DNA of 64,000 nt from Streptomyces spinoverrucosus (GTDB lineage Bacteria > Actinomycetota > Actinomycetes > Streptomycetales > Streptomycetaceae). The stretch covers positions 6,026,001 to 6,090,000 of the forward strand of contig NZ_JADPZX010000001.1 in the NCBI RefSeq assembly GCF_015712165.1. The letters run 5' to 3'. Made by a program: the position numbers and the translations under genes. Within the stretch, counting starts at the first letter, position 1; every line of letters starts with the position of its first letter. The notes below the pieces were generated by a model. It worked only from the letters and a program-made list of their open reading frames with translations. It made no database searches and was not told the DNA's origin. Positions 1 to 7,166 of this stretch are shown one piece after another.

Positions 1-254
1 TGCCCGCGGGACGCGAGGTACTTGACGAAGGTGTGGGGGCTGTCCTGGTTGCGCGGCATGACCAGATCACGAAAGGGGTTGTTCTGGATGTCCGCGCCGG
101 GCAGCAGTTGCTCGTCCTGCCATTGGAAGCGGTCCGACCGCTCGATGAAGTGGGCCTCTCCCAGTCGGCCGAGTTCGTCGAGCATCACGGCCAAGGAGAG
201 ATTCGCCGGCCCGAACCCTATTCCCAAGATGGGGTAAACCTGTTCGTTCGTCAC
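1..254 (-). CDS. L-lysine/L-ornithine N-monooxygenase, N-terminal part (cut by window edge)
   Basis: Flavin- and NADPH-dependent enzymes of this family (IucD, SidA, PvdA, Spb38) hydroxylate the side-chain amine of lysine or ornithine. The visible 84 residues read as the family N-terminus: the FAD-binding motif GIGFGPANLSLAV, then FQWQDEQLLPGADIQ and DLVMPRNQDSPHTFVKYL, which match the usual spacing. The start is a GTG at 252-254. An in-frame TGA lies two codons upstream, and a GAGGA ribosome site (265-270 on the plus strand as tcctcg) sits about 10 bases before it. It is the last visible gene of a minus-strand operon, 114 bases after panD. Its neighbours, a cupin and a MetRS-like enzyme, point to N6-hydroxylysine for hydrazine formation. 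Siderophore biosynthesis is the alternative but has no support in the visible neighbours. Substrate choice cannot be read from this fragment. Confidence 0.85.
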   Translation of the reverse strand, partial: MTNEQVYPILGIGFGPANLSLAVMLDELGRLGEAHFIERSDRFQWQDEQLLPGADIQNNPFRDLVMPRNQDSPHTFVKYLASRG

Positions 255-368
255 TGGTCACGCATCCTCGACTTGTCGCGCGTGCAGGCATACGGGCGGA
301 GTTGCGCCGGTGGTGGAAGGCGGGCGGCGCGGGGCGCCGGGTGACGCCGCAGCGCCCCGCGGCGGGGG

Positions 369-746
369 TCAGGAGCTCAGCAGGGCCGTCTCCGTGATCG
401 CGTTGGCGTCGTCGACGTGGACCACCCGGGACTTGAAGCCGACCCGCTCCTCCTCGGTCAGCTGGGCGTAGCTGATGATGATGACCTTGTCGCCCGGCTG
501 GACCAGGCGGGCGGCGGCGCCGTTGATGACGACCTGGCCGGCGGGGGGCTCGGGGGAGTCGTCCAGGATGGTGTAGGTCTCGAAGCGGGCGCCGTTGTTG
601 ATGTTGACGACGTGCACCAGTTCGTTGACGCCGATCTCGGCCGCTTCGAGCAGCTCCGGCGAGATGGTGATCGACCCGACGTAGTTGAGGTTGCTGTCGG
701 TGACGGTGGCACGGTGGATCTTCGAGTGCATGAAGGTGCGCAGCAT
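369..746 (-). CDS. panD: Aspartate 1-decarboxylase (pyruvoyl enzyme)
   Basis: PanD decarboxylates L-aspartate to beta-alanine after self-cleavage between Gly24 and Ser25, which makes the pyruvoyl cofactor. The protein is 125 residues, the usual length. The expected residues are present: Lys9, His11, Tyr22, Gly24-Ser25, Arg54, Tyr58 and the NGAAA loop near residues 75-79, so it should be a processed, active enzyme. It lies 49 bases after the MetRS-like gene in a secondary-metabolite operon, not beside panB or panC. I therefore infer a pathway-specific role: supplying beta-alanine as a building block, or decarboxylating a related amino or hydrazino acid. That it merely duplicates the pantothenate enzyme is possible but less likely in this context. 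Confidence 0.9.
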   Translation of the reverse strand: MLRTFMHSKIHRATVTDSNLNYVGSITISPELLEAAEIGVNELVHVVNINNGARFETYTILDDSPEPPAGQVVINGAAARLVQPGDKVIIISYAQLTEEERVGFKSRVVHVDDANAITETALLSS

Positions 747-795
747 GAGGTGACTCCTGGTGATGTGAGGGGTGGTGTGGTGCTCGTCGTGCGGA

Positions 796-2403
796 TCAGG
801 CGACAGGCCCGTCGCTCTGCCGGGCAGCGGTGACCAGGCCGGTGAAGGCGCCCGGCGGTCGGTGGTCCAGCTCTGCCGGCAGGGGCGGGTTCCCGGCGGT
901 GGAGGGGGCGCCGAAGGCGTTCGACACCTGCTCGCTCAGGTCCGGGGTGAGGGGCCAGGCCAGGGTGCGCAGCGTCCACAGGAACCGCAGGGCGCCGCAC
1001 ACGTCCGCGGGGTCGTCGGCGTCGAGGTCCGCGCAGCGCAGCGCGAGCACCTCCAGGTGCAGGGCGAGTGCCTCCGCGGCCTTGCGGATGGAGAACGTCT
1101 CCAGGGCGTAGGCCTCCTCGAAGCGCCGGCGCGAGGCCCGCAGTGCCGCGTCCCACCAGGCGGAGGGCTCGGTGTCGACGCGCCGGCCGGCGGCGGTGGC
1201 GGTGAGTGTCGTGGCGATGGTCGTCAGCGGGTCGTCGAACCGGGCGGCCAGGGTGGCGGCGGCCACCGGCTCGCTGAACTCGGACTGCTGAAGTTCGGGG
1301 CTGGTCAGGGACAGCACGAACCGGGCGCGGTCGCGGCCGAAGCTCTCCAGGAACTCTCCCGCCCAGCGCACATCGCCCTTGCTGGTGGAGAACTTGCGCC
1401 CTTCGAGCAGGTAGTACTGGTTGGTCAGGGTGCGGGTCCTGGGCAGTTCGACCGGCAGGCCGTGGCGGACCGCGAGCAGCGACAGCGCCACGTAGACGAA
1501 GGCGTTGTAGAAGCCGTTGTCGATGCCGATGAACTGGACCAGCTCGTCGCACCCGGCCGCGCGGCCCTCGCGAGCCCGCCGCAGCCAGTACACGTGACCC
1601 ACGTAGATCTCCGGCCAGGCGTTGATGGCCTGCGGCAGGCCGCCGGGTCCGTCCCAGTCCACCGTGATGCCCCAGGTGCTGGGGTAGGTGATCGGAATGT
1701 ACGGCAGGGGGCCGGCCAGGGTCTGGGTGACCACGCGCTGCAGGTCGGGGCGCAGGGGCACGTCCTGGGACCGGTACCAGTGGGTCAGCATCGACCGGTG
1801 GCGCTCCAGGTCCAGCACCCAGATCGAGGCCGGCCGGCGCGGCAGGGCCGAGGCCGAGTCGGCCACGGGCAGCAGGGCACCGGGGAGGTTGTACAGGCCG
1901 CAGGCCTCGCAGACCCCGGCCCGGGCGTGTGCCAGGCAGGTGGGACAGCGTCCGGTGACGAACGCCTCGGCCCGGTAGGCGTCCGAGTCGGCGTCGTACG
2001 GCAGTTCCACCTCGCGGCGGTCGAAGGCGCCGTGCCGCCACAGGTGCGTGAAGAAGTGCTCGACGAAGGCCGTGTAGTCGGCGTCCGGACGCTCGAAGAG
2101 GTCGACGTCGACGGCGCCCAGCTCCAGCGTCTTGGTGACGCTGTCGAAGGCGTGCCGGATGAGCGACTCGGGGTCGGTGCCGAGGCGTTCGGCGGTGGTG
2201 ACGACGTACGTCTGGTTGTCGTCGGTGCTGGTCCCGAAGGCCACGTCGTGTCCGTGGATCTTCTGGGACCGGGCGCAGACGTCGGCGGCGAGCACCGGGC
2301 CCGAGAGGTGGCCGAGGTGGAGGTCGCCGTTGGGGGTCGGTGGGGAGAACGTGACGTTGATGCGTCGCCGGCCGGGCTCGGCGCCGTGCGGGGCGTCGGT
2401 CAT
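796..2403 (-). CDS. Methionyl-tRNA synthetase-like enzyme, probable hydrazine synthetase subunit
   Basis: 535 residues of class I aminoacyl-tRNA synthetase fold. Visible elements are HLGH (residues 29-32, HIGH box), a zinc knuckle with Cys153, Cys156, Cys165 and Cys168, FIGIDN (291-296), and KFSTS (337-341) in place of KMSKS, followed by an alpha-helical tail. It overlaps the upstream cupin by ATGA (2400-2403), so the two are translationally coupled. Known cupin-MetRS fusions such as Spb40 (s56-p1) and Tri28 (triacsin) join an amino acid to N6-hydroxylysine as an ester using the MetRS part; the cupin then rearranges the ester to an N-N bond. Here the two parts are separate proteins, and a lysine/ornithine N-hydroxylase gene lies in the same operon. 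Being the housekeeping MetRS is unlikely because of the operon setting and the altered signature. The amino acid activated is unknown. Confidence 0.85.
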   Translation of the reverse strand: MTDAPHGAEPGRRRINVTFSPPTPNGDLHLGHLSGPVLAADVCARSQKIHGHDVAFGTSTDDNQTYVVTTAERLGTDPESLIRHAFDSVTKTLELGAVDVDLFERPDADYTAFVEHFFTHLWRHGAFDRREVELPYDADSDAYRAEAFVTGRCPTCLAHARAGVCEACGLYNLPGALLPVADSASALPRRPASIWVLDLERHRSMLTHWYRSQDVPLRPDLQRVVTQTLAGPLPYIPITYPSTWGITVDWDGPGGLPQAINAWPEIYVGHVYWLRRAREGRAAGCDELVQFIGIDNGFYNAFVYVALSLLAVRHGLPVELPRTRTLTNQYYLLEGRKFSTSKGDVRWAGEFLESFGRDRARFVLSLTSPELQQSEFSEPVAAATLAARFDDPLTTIATTLTATAAGRRVDTEPSAWWDAALRASRRRFEEAYALETFSIRKAAEALALHLEVLALRCADLDADDPADVCGALRFLWTLRTLAWPLTPDLSEQVSNAFGAPSTAGNPPLPAELDHRPPGAFTGLVTAARQSDGPVA

Positions 2404-2756
2404 GGAGTGGGCTCCCCCTGGTCTGCGGGCTGCAGCCAGTAGATGCTGACGAAGGTCAGCGGCCGGCTGGTGCTGGTGTTGGTGACGATGTGCCGGGTGC
2501 CGTGCGGGATGTAGATGACGTCGCCCGGGACGACCTCCCGCTCCTCGTCGCCGACCCGTGCCCGCCCCTGGCCGCTGACGAAGATGAACGTTTCGTCGGT
2601 ATCGTGGCCGTGCGGGGTGCTGGACTCCTCGGGACGGATGGAGCACAGGGTGCTGTTCCACGGAGGGGTGACGACGCCGTCCCAGGGATACAGCTGGCGG
2701 ATGTCACAGCCGTTCTTGCGGATCAGTTCGTCGCCGGCCTCGGTCTTGACGTGCAT
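2400..2756 (-). CDS. Stand-alone cupin, probable hydrazine-forming partner
   Basis: A 118-residue single-domain cupin. The metal ligands are visible: His49, His51 and Glu55 in the first motif (PHGHDTDETF) and His89 in the second (IPHGTRH). Small cupins bind Fe, Zn or Mn in a beta-barrel. Because it overlaps the MetRS-like gene by four bases, it probably acts with that protein. In fused hydrazine synthetases the cupin domain turns an O-acyl N-hydroxylysine ester into a hydrazine. The FAD gene ends 42 bases upstream, so this is the second gene of the operon. Other cupin roles, such as an epimerase, dioxygenase or sugar-binding protein, cannot be excluded by sequence alone, but the pairing is the strongest clue. 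Confidence 0.82.
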   Translation of the reverse strand: MHVKTEAGDELIRKNGCDIRQLYPWDGVVTPPWNSTLCSIRPEESSTPHGHDTDETFIFVSGQGRARVGDEEREVVPGDVIYIPHGTRHIVTNTSTSRPLTFVSIYWLQPADQGEPTP

Positions 2757-2798
2757 ACGGTTCCTCTCTGTTCTGTCGGCGTGTGTCGGGGCGGCAGG

Positions 2799-4043
2799 TC
2801 AGCCCAGGGCGAAGAGGCGCTCGATGACCCGCGGTTCGAAGGACTCGGCGGGTACGTGGAAGGGGCCCTTGAAGGTGGCGAGCCGGGACCCGGCCAACAC
2901 CGGGTCGGTGGGCCACACTTCGGCGTACGCCTTGCGGCGGGCGACGCCCTCGGGGGTGAAGGTCATGTTCATCGTGGTGCGCACCGAGCCGGAGATCCGC
3001 AGGCGGTGCATCCGGATCCGCCTCTCGCGGGCGTACGGCTCGAAGACGCCCGGCTCCCACGCGTCGCCGGAGCGCAGGCAGTCGCGCACCATCCGGGCGT
3101 CCCGCAGCGCGACGGACAGGCCCTGCCCGATGACCGGGTCGCTCCATCCGGCCGCGTCCCCGACCAGTACCGCGCCGGGGGCGAAGGGCGTGTCCGCCCA
3201 GGCGTCGTTCATCGGGTAGAAGGCGCAGACGGCCGCCGGGGTCGCCGCGGTGAACATCTCGCTGCCCGGAATGCAGTCGAGCCGGAAGGCCCGCAGGAAC
3301 TCGGCATGGCGGTTCGGCCCGGTGAAGCGGCCCTTCTGCGCGACGTCGTGCAGCAGGTACAGGCGCGCCCGGCCGCCCTCGCGGGGGAAGACGAAGTACA
3401 GCAGGTCACCTTCGGTACCGACCGAGGTGACGTTGACGGGCCAGGCGTGCAGGTCCTCCACCAGCATGCCGCCGCCCAGGGAGTTGGGCGGAGTCTGGGT
3501 CAGTCCGATGCCCAACTGGCGGCGCACGGTGGACATCCGCCCGTCGGCGCCGACCACCAGGCGGCAGGGGACCTCGTATTCGACGTCGTTGTGCTCGTAG
3601 CGCACGCTCGGAGCCTCGCCGCCCGTCACCAGGACGTCGCCCACACCTCGTACGACGGTGACGCCGGCCTCCTCGGCAGCGCCGGACAGTGCCTCGCAGG
3701 CCTCGGGATGCCCGACATCGAGTACGCCACGAATTCCGGGCAGCATTTCATCCAGCGGTAAGGCCCTGGCCCTCGCGGTGTCCGGATCGACTATCTCGTC
3801 GAATCCGATGAAGCGGTCCACATATGTTCCACCGGCCTTCAGGATGCATTCTTCCAAGCCCAGTTCAAGGAGTTCCGCAACTCCCCAGCAGTTGATCACT
3901 TCACCCCGGACCTTGTCCCGGTAAATGGTCTGCCGCTCAAGGAGCAGGACGTCGTGTCCGTCCCCCGCCAGGGCCGCGGCCAGCGCGGATCCGGCGATCC
4001 CGCCGCCGACGACGACCGCGTCGATGTGTTCAGCTTTCGCCAT
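2799..4043 (-). CDS. FAD-dependent oxidoreductase/monooxygenase (PHBH-like fold) with a TTA codon
   Basis: 414 residues. The N-terminal dinucleotide motif GGGIAG is at residues 13-18, an FAD-contacting GADGRMSTVRRQL segment lies mid-protein, and a GDAAGWSDPVIGQG motif lies near residue 310. This layout is typical of p-hydroxybenzoate hydroxylase-like monooxygenases and geranylgeranyl-reductase-like flavoproteins. The ATG at 4041-4043 has a GGGAGGA site six bases upstream. It is the first gene of the N-hydroxylase / PanD / MetRS / cupin operon, so I infer oxidation of the hydrazine or a later intermediate. Codon 95 (Leu, plus-strand taa at 3759-3761) is TTA, which in Streptomyces needs the developmentally controlled bldA tRNA. 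Nothing in the sequence fixes the substrate. Confidence 0.8.
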   Translation of the reverse strand: MAKAEHIDAVVVGGGIAGSALAAALAGDGHDVLLLERQTIYRDKVRGEVINCWGVAELLELGLEECILKAGGTYVDRFIGFDEIVDPDTARARALPLDEMLPGIRGVLDVGHPEACEALSGAAEEAGVTVVRGVGDVLVTGGEAPSVRYEHNDVEYEVPCRLVVGADGRMSTVRRQLGIGLTQTPPNSLGGGMLVEDLHAWPVNVTSVGTEGDLLYFVFPREGGRARLYLLHDVAQKGRFTGPNRHAEFLRAFRLDCIPGSEMFTAATPAAVCAFYPMNDAWADTPFAPGAVLVGDAAGWSDPVIGQGLSVALRDARMVRDCLRSGDAWEPGVFEPYARERRIRMHRLRISGSVRTTMNMTFTPEGVARRKAYAEVWPTDPVLAGSRLATFKGPFHVPAESFEPRVIERLFALG

Positions 4044-4241
4044 GGAATCCTCCCGGAGACCTTGGTTCGGGCATGCCGAATGGGCTGACGGAAGCTTCAG
4101 CCAGGGCTGCCGTGCAGTGGGCGGCCGAATTGAATCCTCGTCACCCGGGCGCACGGGTGCGAGGGGGGTACGTGACATTCGTCGTCCACATTGGGTCATT
4201 CCGTGAATGGCCCCGGAGGGTGGCCCTGTTCGGGCCGTTGC
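4044..4241. promoter_or_regulatory. Upstream region of the hydrazine-type operon
   Basis: This 198-base stretch separates the FAD gene start from the end of the TetR gene, both on the minus strand. It should hold the promoter of the operon reading left and perhaps a terminator for the TetR gene. I see no clear -35/-10 pair or long palindrome and no convincing short gene. Confidence 0.35.
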
Positions 4242-4838
4242 TCACCCGCCGCGTGCCGCGCGGATTCCGCGCAGGGCGACTTTCCACAGCTGCTGGAGCC
4301 GTTCCACGGCGTCCGGTTTCCGTCCGGCCTCATGGGCGGCGCGGGTGCGCAGTTCGGTTCCGACGAGGAGATACGCGGCCAGGGCGGCCACGGCGGCCGG
4401 GGGAGTGTCGGCGTGCAGCTGGCCCGCCCGCTGGGCCCGGTCGGCGAGTTCACTGACCGTCGGCAGCCAGGCGGACCACCACGCCGGGGCGATGCCGGGG
4501 CGCTCGCGGGTGAGCCGGGCGGCCGACCGCGTGACCGTGTCCTCCTCCAGGAGCCGGGCGAGGTGCGTGGTCAGGTCGACGACCAGACTGAGCGCGGGAG
4601 TCGACGACGCCTCGGCCCTGACCCGGTCGACGACGGCACGTGCGGCCGCGCAGCCGTGGTCCTGGACGGCGTCGGCGAGTTCACTCTTGGTGCCGAAGTG
4701 GAAGGCCAGGGCGCCGGTCGTGATGCCCGCCGCGCGGCACACCTGCACGATCGAGGCGCCGGCGTAGCCGTGCCGGTCGAACTCGAAGGCTGCCGCCCGC
4801 ACCAGGGCCTGACGTGTTCGCGCTGCTCTTGCCTGCAT
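4242..4838 (-). CDS. TetR-family regulator resembling gamma-butyrolactone (pseudo)receptors
   Basis: 198 residues. The N-terminal helix-turn-helix (about residues 6-50) contains the stretch GYAGASIVQVCRAAG followed by GALAFHFGTKSELADAV, which strongly resembles the ArpA/ScbR type. The rest is the variable ligand-binding part, with Trp residues around 119-120. The FHFGTK turn is FHFPSK in classical receptors. In many Streptomyces clusters a second such protein is a pseudoreceptor that answers to other small molecules, often antibiotics. It lies between the biosynthetic operon (left) and a divergently read transposase-like gene (right), so it probably controls one or both. The 346-base divergent region holds two palindromes that could be its sites. 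The ligand is unknown. Confidence 0.8.
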   Translation of the reverse strand: MQARAARTRQALVRAAAFEFDRHGYAGASIVQVCRAAGITTGALAFHFGTKSELADAVQDHGCAAARAVVDRVRAEASSTPALSLVVDLTTHLARLLEEDTVTRSAARLTRERPGIAPAWWSAWLPTVSELADRAQRAGQLHADTPPAAVAALAAYLLVGTELRTRAAHEAGRKPDAVERLQQLWKVALRGIRAARGG

Positions 4839-5184
4839 GGGGGCTCCGGGGGCGATGGCCGGCCGCCGGGAACGGCCAGGTGAACTTCCGCGGGAAAACG
4901 CTTGCAGTCACGGCAACGTGGGGCTCCGCGGGGGCAGGGCGGAGCCCGGTCGGGTGATCTTGCAGGCGGGACGCACAGCATTGCCCTCGCTTGATGTTCG
5001 TATCAAGTCCGTCTTCCGGACAGGTCCGCGGGTACGGCCTGTTCCTTCTCTTCACCGATGCCCTGGCCTCACGTCGAGTTCACTCCGCCCGGCCGGGGTT
5101 GTCCGAATCTCACGTCCTCGAAAACATAGTTGAGTCAATTATTCTGATGCCATTGGAGAGGTGCCCGCAACGGAAAGGATCTTC
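4839..5184. promoter_or_regulatory. Divergent promoter region with two imperfect palindromes
   Basis: No gene is seen here. The base composition is lower in GC than the neighbours. Two palindromes stand out. One is CTTGAT-N6-ATCAAG at 4990-5007. The other is a 17-base near-palindrome at 5126-5142 (ATAGTTGAGTCAATTAT, 14 of 17 positions symmetric), 42 bases before the start of the transposase-like gene. The second follows AAAACATA, which also occurs at the left edge of the operator between the afsA-like and receptor genes. They are candidate sites for the local TetR proteins. Confidence 0.4.
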
Positions 5185-6336
5185 ATGTCCTCGCGCCGTA
5201 CGACGTCCAGCGCGCCACCCGTCCCCACCGATCAGCTCTCCGACTTCGCGGACTCGGTGTTCGCTCACCTCAACCGTGTCGACCAACGCCGCTGGGGCCA
5301 CGCCTATCTGCTCGGGCTGCTGACCACGCCCGGCAAGAAGACCGTACGGCGCCTTGCGGCCGCGGTGACCGACTCGCCGACGGCGTCGCAGTCCCTGCAG
5401 CAGTTCGTCAACTCCAGCCCCTGGGAGTGGGAACCGGCCCGGCACGAACTGGCCCGGTGGGTCGACGAGCGGCTGCGCCCACGTGCCTGGACCATCGCCA
5501 CGACGGTCATGCCCAAGCGCGGGGACCATTCCTGCGGTGTGCACCGGCGCTTCATACCCCGCCTCGGCCAGACGGTGAACTGCCAGGTCGGCGTAGGGCT
5601 TTTCCTGTCCGACGGCGAGTGCGCCGTGCCCGTGGACTGGCGGCTGCATCTGCCCGAACACTGGACGCTGCCCCGGCTGCGCAGCCGGGCGCGCATCCCC
5701 GGCGACGCCCGCCCGACGCCGATGTGCGCCGACGTCTTCGACATGGTGGACAGCCTGCGGCGCGGCACCGGCGTGGCACCCCTCCCGCTCGTGGCCGACA
5801 TGCGGGACGGCGAGGCCGCCGACCTGGTGCGGCTGCTCACCCGGCAGCGGCACGACTTCGTGGTCGCCGTCCCCGCCAACTTCCCCGTCCTGCCGGCCGA
5901 CGCACCCGGTCCCGACCGGCCGGCCCTCACCCTGCTCGCCCAGTTCGCCATGGACGACACGCCCGCCGCCGGCGGCGACACAGGCGTGCTCAGCAGCCTG
6001 GTCCGGCTGCCGGGTTCGGGCGCGCCCGGCCTGCACGGGCGACGGGTCCTTCGGCTGTTCACCGACTGGCGCGCGGGCCGGCGGCGGCCCGCCGTCGTCT
6101 GGATCACCAACATGGTGAGACGCCGGACGACGGAACTCCTCTCGCTGGTCGAGCACCACGCCGGGACCGCCGACACCGTGGGCGAGTTGGAGCGGGATTT
6201 CGGACTGCTCGACTTCGAGGGCCGCTCGTATCCGGGCTGGCACCACTACATGACCCTGGTCTCCGCGGCCCACGCGTTCCGGGCGCTGGAGGGCTCCCGC
6301 CCCGCGTCGGCCGCCGAGATCCCCGTGTGCGCCTGA
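5185..6336 (+). CDS. IS701-type transposase homologue with a degenerate active site (probably domesticated)
   Basis: 383 residues align by eye along the whole IS701 transposase fold: the N-terminal part, the PKRGDHSCGV and LGQTVNCQVGVGLF blocks, VADMRDG (residues 203-209) and DFEGRSYPGWHHYMTL (343-358). In active members the first catalytic site reads as a DD pair just before the PK-G-HS block. Here residues 106-107 are Thr-Thr (WTIATTVMPK). The third acidic residue, Glu345, is kept. I see no terminal inverted repeats or target duplication. The ATG at 5185 is chosen over the GTG at 5161 because GGAAAGGA lies six bases upstream. Set among A-factor-type regulators, it is more likely a fixed regulatory or DNA-binding gene than a mobile element. 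Confidence 0.75.
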   Translation: MSSRRTTSSAPPVPTDQLSDFADSVFAHLNRVDQRRWGHAYLLGLLTTPGKKTVRRLAAAVTDSPTASQSLQQFVNSSPWEWEPARHELARWVDERLRPRAWTIATTVMPKRGDHSCGVHRRFIPRLGQTVNCQVGVGLFLSDGECAVPVDWRLHLPEHWTLPRLRSRARIPGDARPTPMCADVFDMVDSLRRGTGVAPLPLVADMRDGEAADLVRLLTRQRHDFVVAVPANFPVLPADAPGPDRPALTLLAQFAMDDTPAAGGDTGVLSSLVRLPGSGAPGLHGRRVLRLFTDWRAGRRRPAVVWITNMVRRRTTELLSLVEHHAGTADTVGELERDFGLLDFEGRSYPGWHHYMTLVSAAHAFRALEGSRPASAAEIPVCA

Positions 6337-6346
6337 GCGCACCCCC

Positions 6347-7102
6347 TCAGATCGCGCTGTACCCACCGTCGACGGGAACTGCGGCTCCGGTGACGAACGA
6401 CGAGAGATCACTGCACAGCCAGGCCGCGGCACGCGCCACCTCCTCCGGCTCGCCGAACCGCCGCTGCACGGCCCGCGGGTCGGGTGTGTCGGCGGAGAGT
6501 CCGAGGATCTCCAGGTTCTCCTCCAGCAGCGGCGTTCTGATGCTGCCCGCGACGAGCGCGTTGACGCGGATGCGCCGCTCGCCGTAGTCGGCGGCCGCGG
6601 CCTTGGTCAAGCCCAGGACGGCGTGCTTCGCCGCGACGTAGGGGGCCACCGCGCCGGTGGCGAACTGCCCCGCGATACTGGAGGTGTTCACGATGGAACC
6701 GCCGCTCTCCTGCTCCAGCATGACGGGTATCTGATGGCGCAGACAGTTCCAGACGCCCAGCACGTTCACCGCCATGATCCGGTGGTACAGCTCGTCGGGG
6801 GTCTCGTGAAGGGCGAGCCCCGCCGTTCCCCAGCCGGCGTTGTTGAAGGCGGCGTCCAGCCGGCCGAAGTGACGTACGGCTTCCGCGACGGTGTGCCGGA
6901 CGGCCTCGGACGACGTCACGTCCCCCGGCACGGCGAGGGCGCTCGCTCCGCCGACGACGAGTTCCGCCGTGAGGTTCCTGAGCCGTTCCGCCCGGCGCGC
7001 CATCAGCACCACGTGCGCGCCTTCGGCGGTGAACAGTCTGGCGGCGGCTTCCCCGATCCCGCTGGACGCCCCGGTGATCATGATTGTCTTGCCGGCGAGC
7101 AT
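6347..7102 (-). CDS. Short-chain dehydrogenase/reductase
   Basis: 251 residues of classical SDR. The cofactor loop TGASSGIG is at 10-17, NNAG at 87-90, the catalytic serine at 141 or 142, and the YxxxK pair is Tyr155 and Lys159. It ends with the usual SSFVTGAAVPVDGGYS segment. The ATG at 7102 is preferred over an upstream GTG at 7132 because GGGGGA lies six bases before it. It sits between the transposase-like gene (convergent, 10-base gap) and the butyrolactone receptor gene (same strand, 64-base gap). Signalling loci often include a reductase that finishes the butyrolactone or butenolide. That role is inferred from position; a tailoring step of the adjacent pathway is the alternative. Confidence 0.85.
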   Translation of the reverse strand: MLAGKTIMITGASSGIGEAAARLFTAEGAHVVLMARRAERLRNLTAELVVGGASALAVPGDVTSSEAVRHTVAEAVRHFGRLDAAFNNAGWGTAGLALHETPDELYHRIMAVNVLGVWNCLRHQIPVMLEQESGGSIVNTSSIAGQFATGAVAPYVAAKHAVLGLTKAAAADYGERRIRVNALVAGSIRTPLLEENLEILGLSADTPDPRAVQRRFGEPEEVARAAAWLCSDLSSFVTGAAVPVDGGYSAI

Positions 7103-7166
7103 GGATCCCCCGTCGATTTTCAGGTCTTGCACGGCGAATGTCGGTGGTGCCGGGCAGACCGCGCGG

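Noticed and set aside
1..254. Part of a siderophore cluster
   Set aside because: No siderophore synthetase, NRPS or iron-transport gene is visible, and the cupin/MetRS partners fit hydrazine formation better; the part left of the window could change this view.
796..2403. Housekeeping methionyl-tRNA synthetase
   Set aside because: It sits in a biosynthetic operon coupled to a cupin and has KFSTS instead of KMSKS.
5161..6336. An intact IS701 insertion sequence
   Set aside because: The first catalytic aspartates are replaced and I find no terminal inverted repeats or target duplication.
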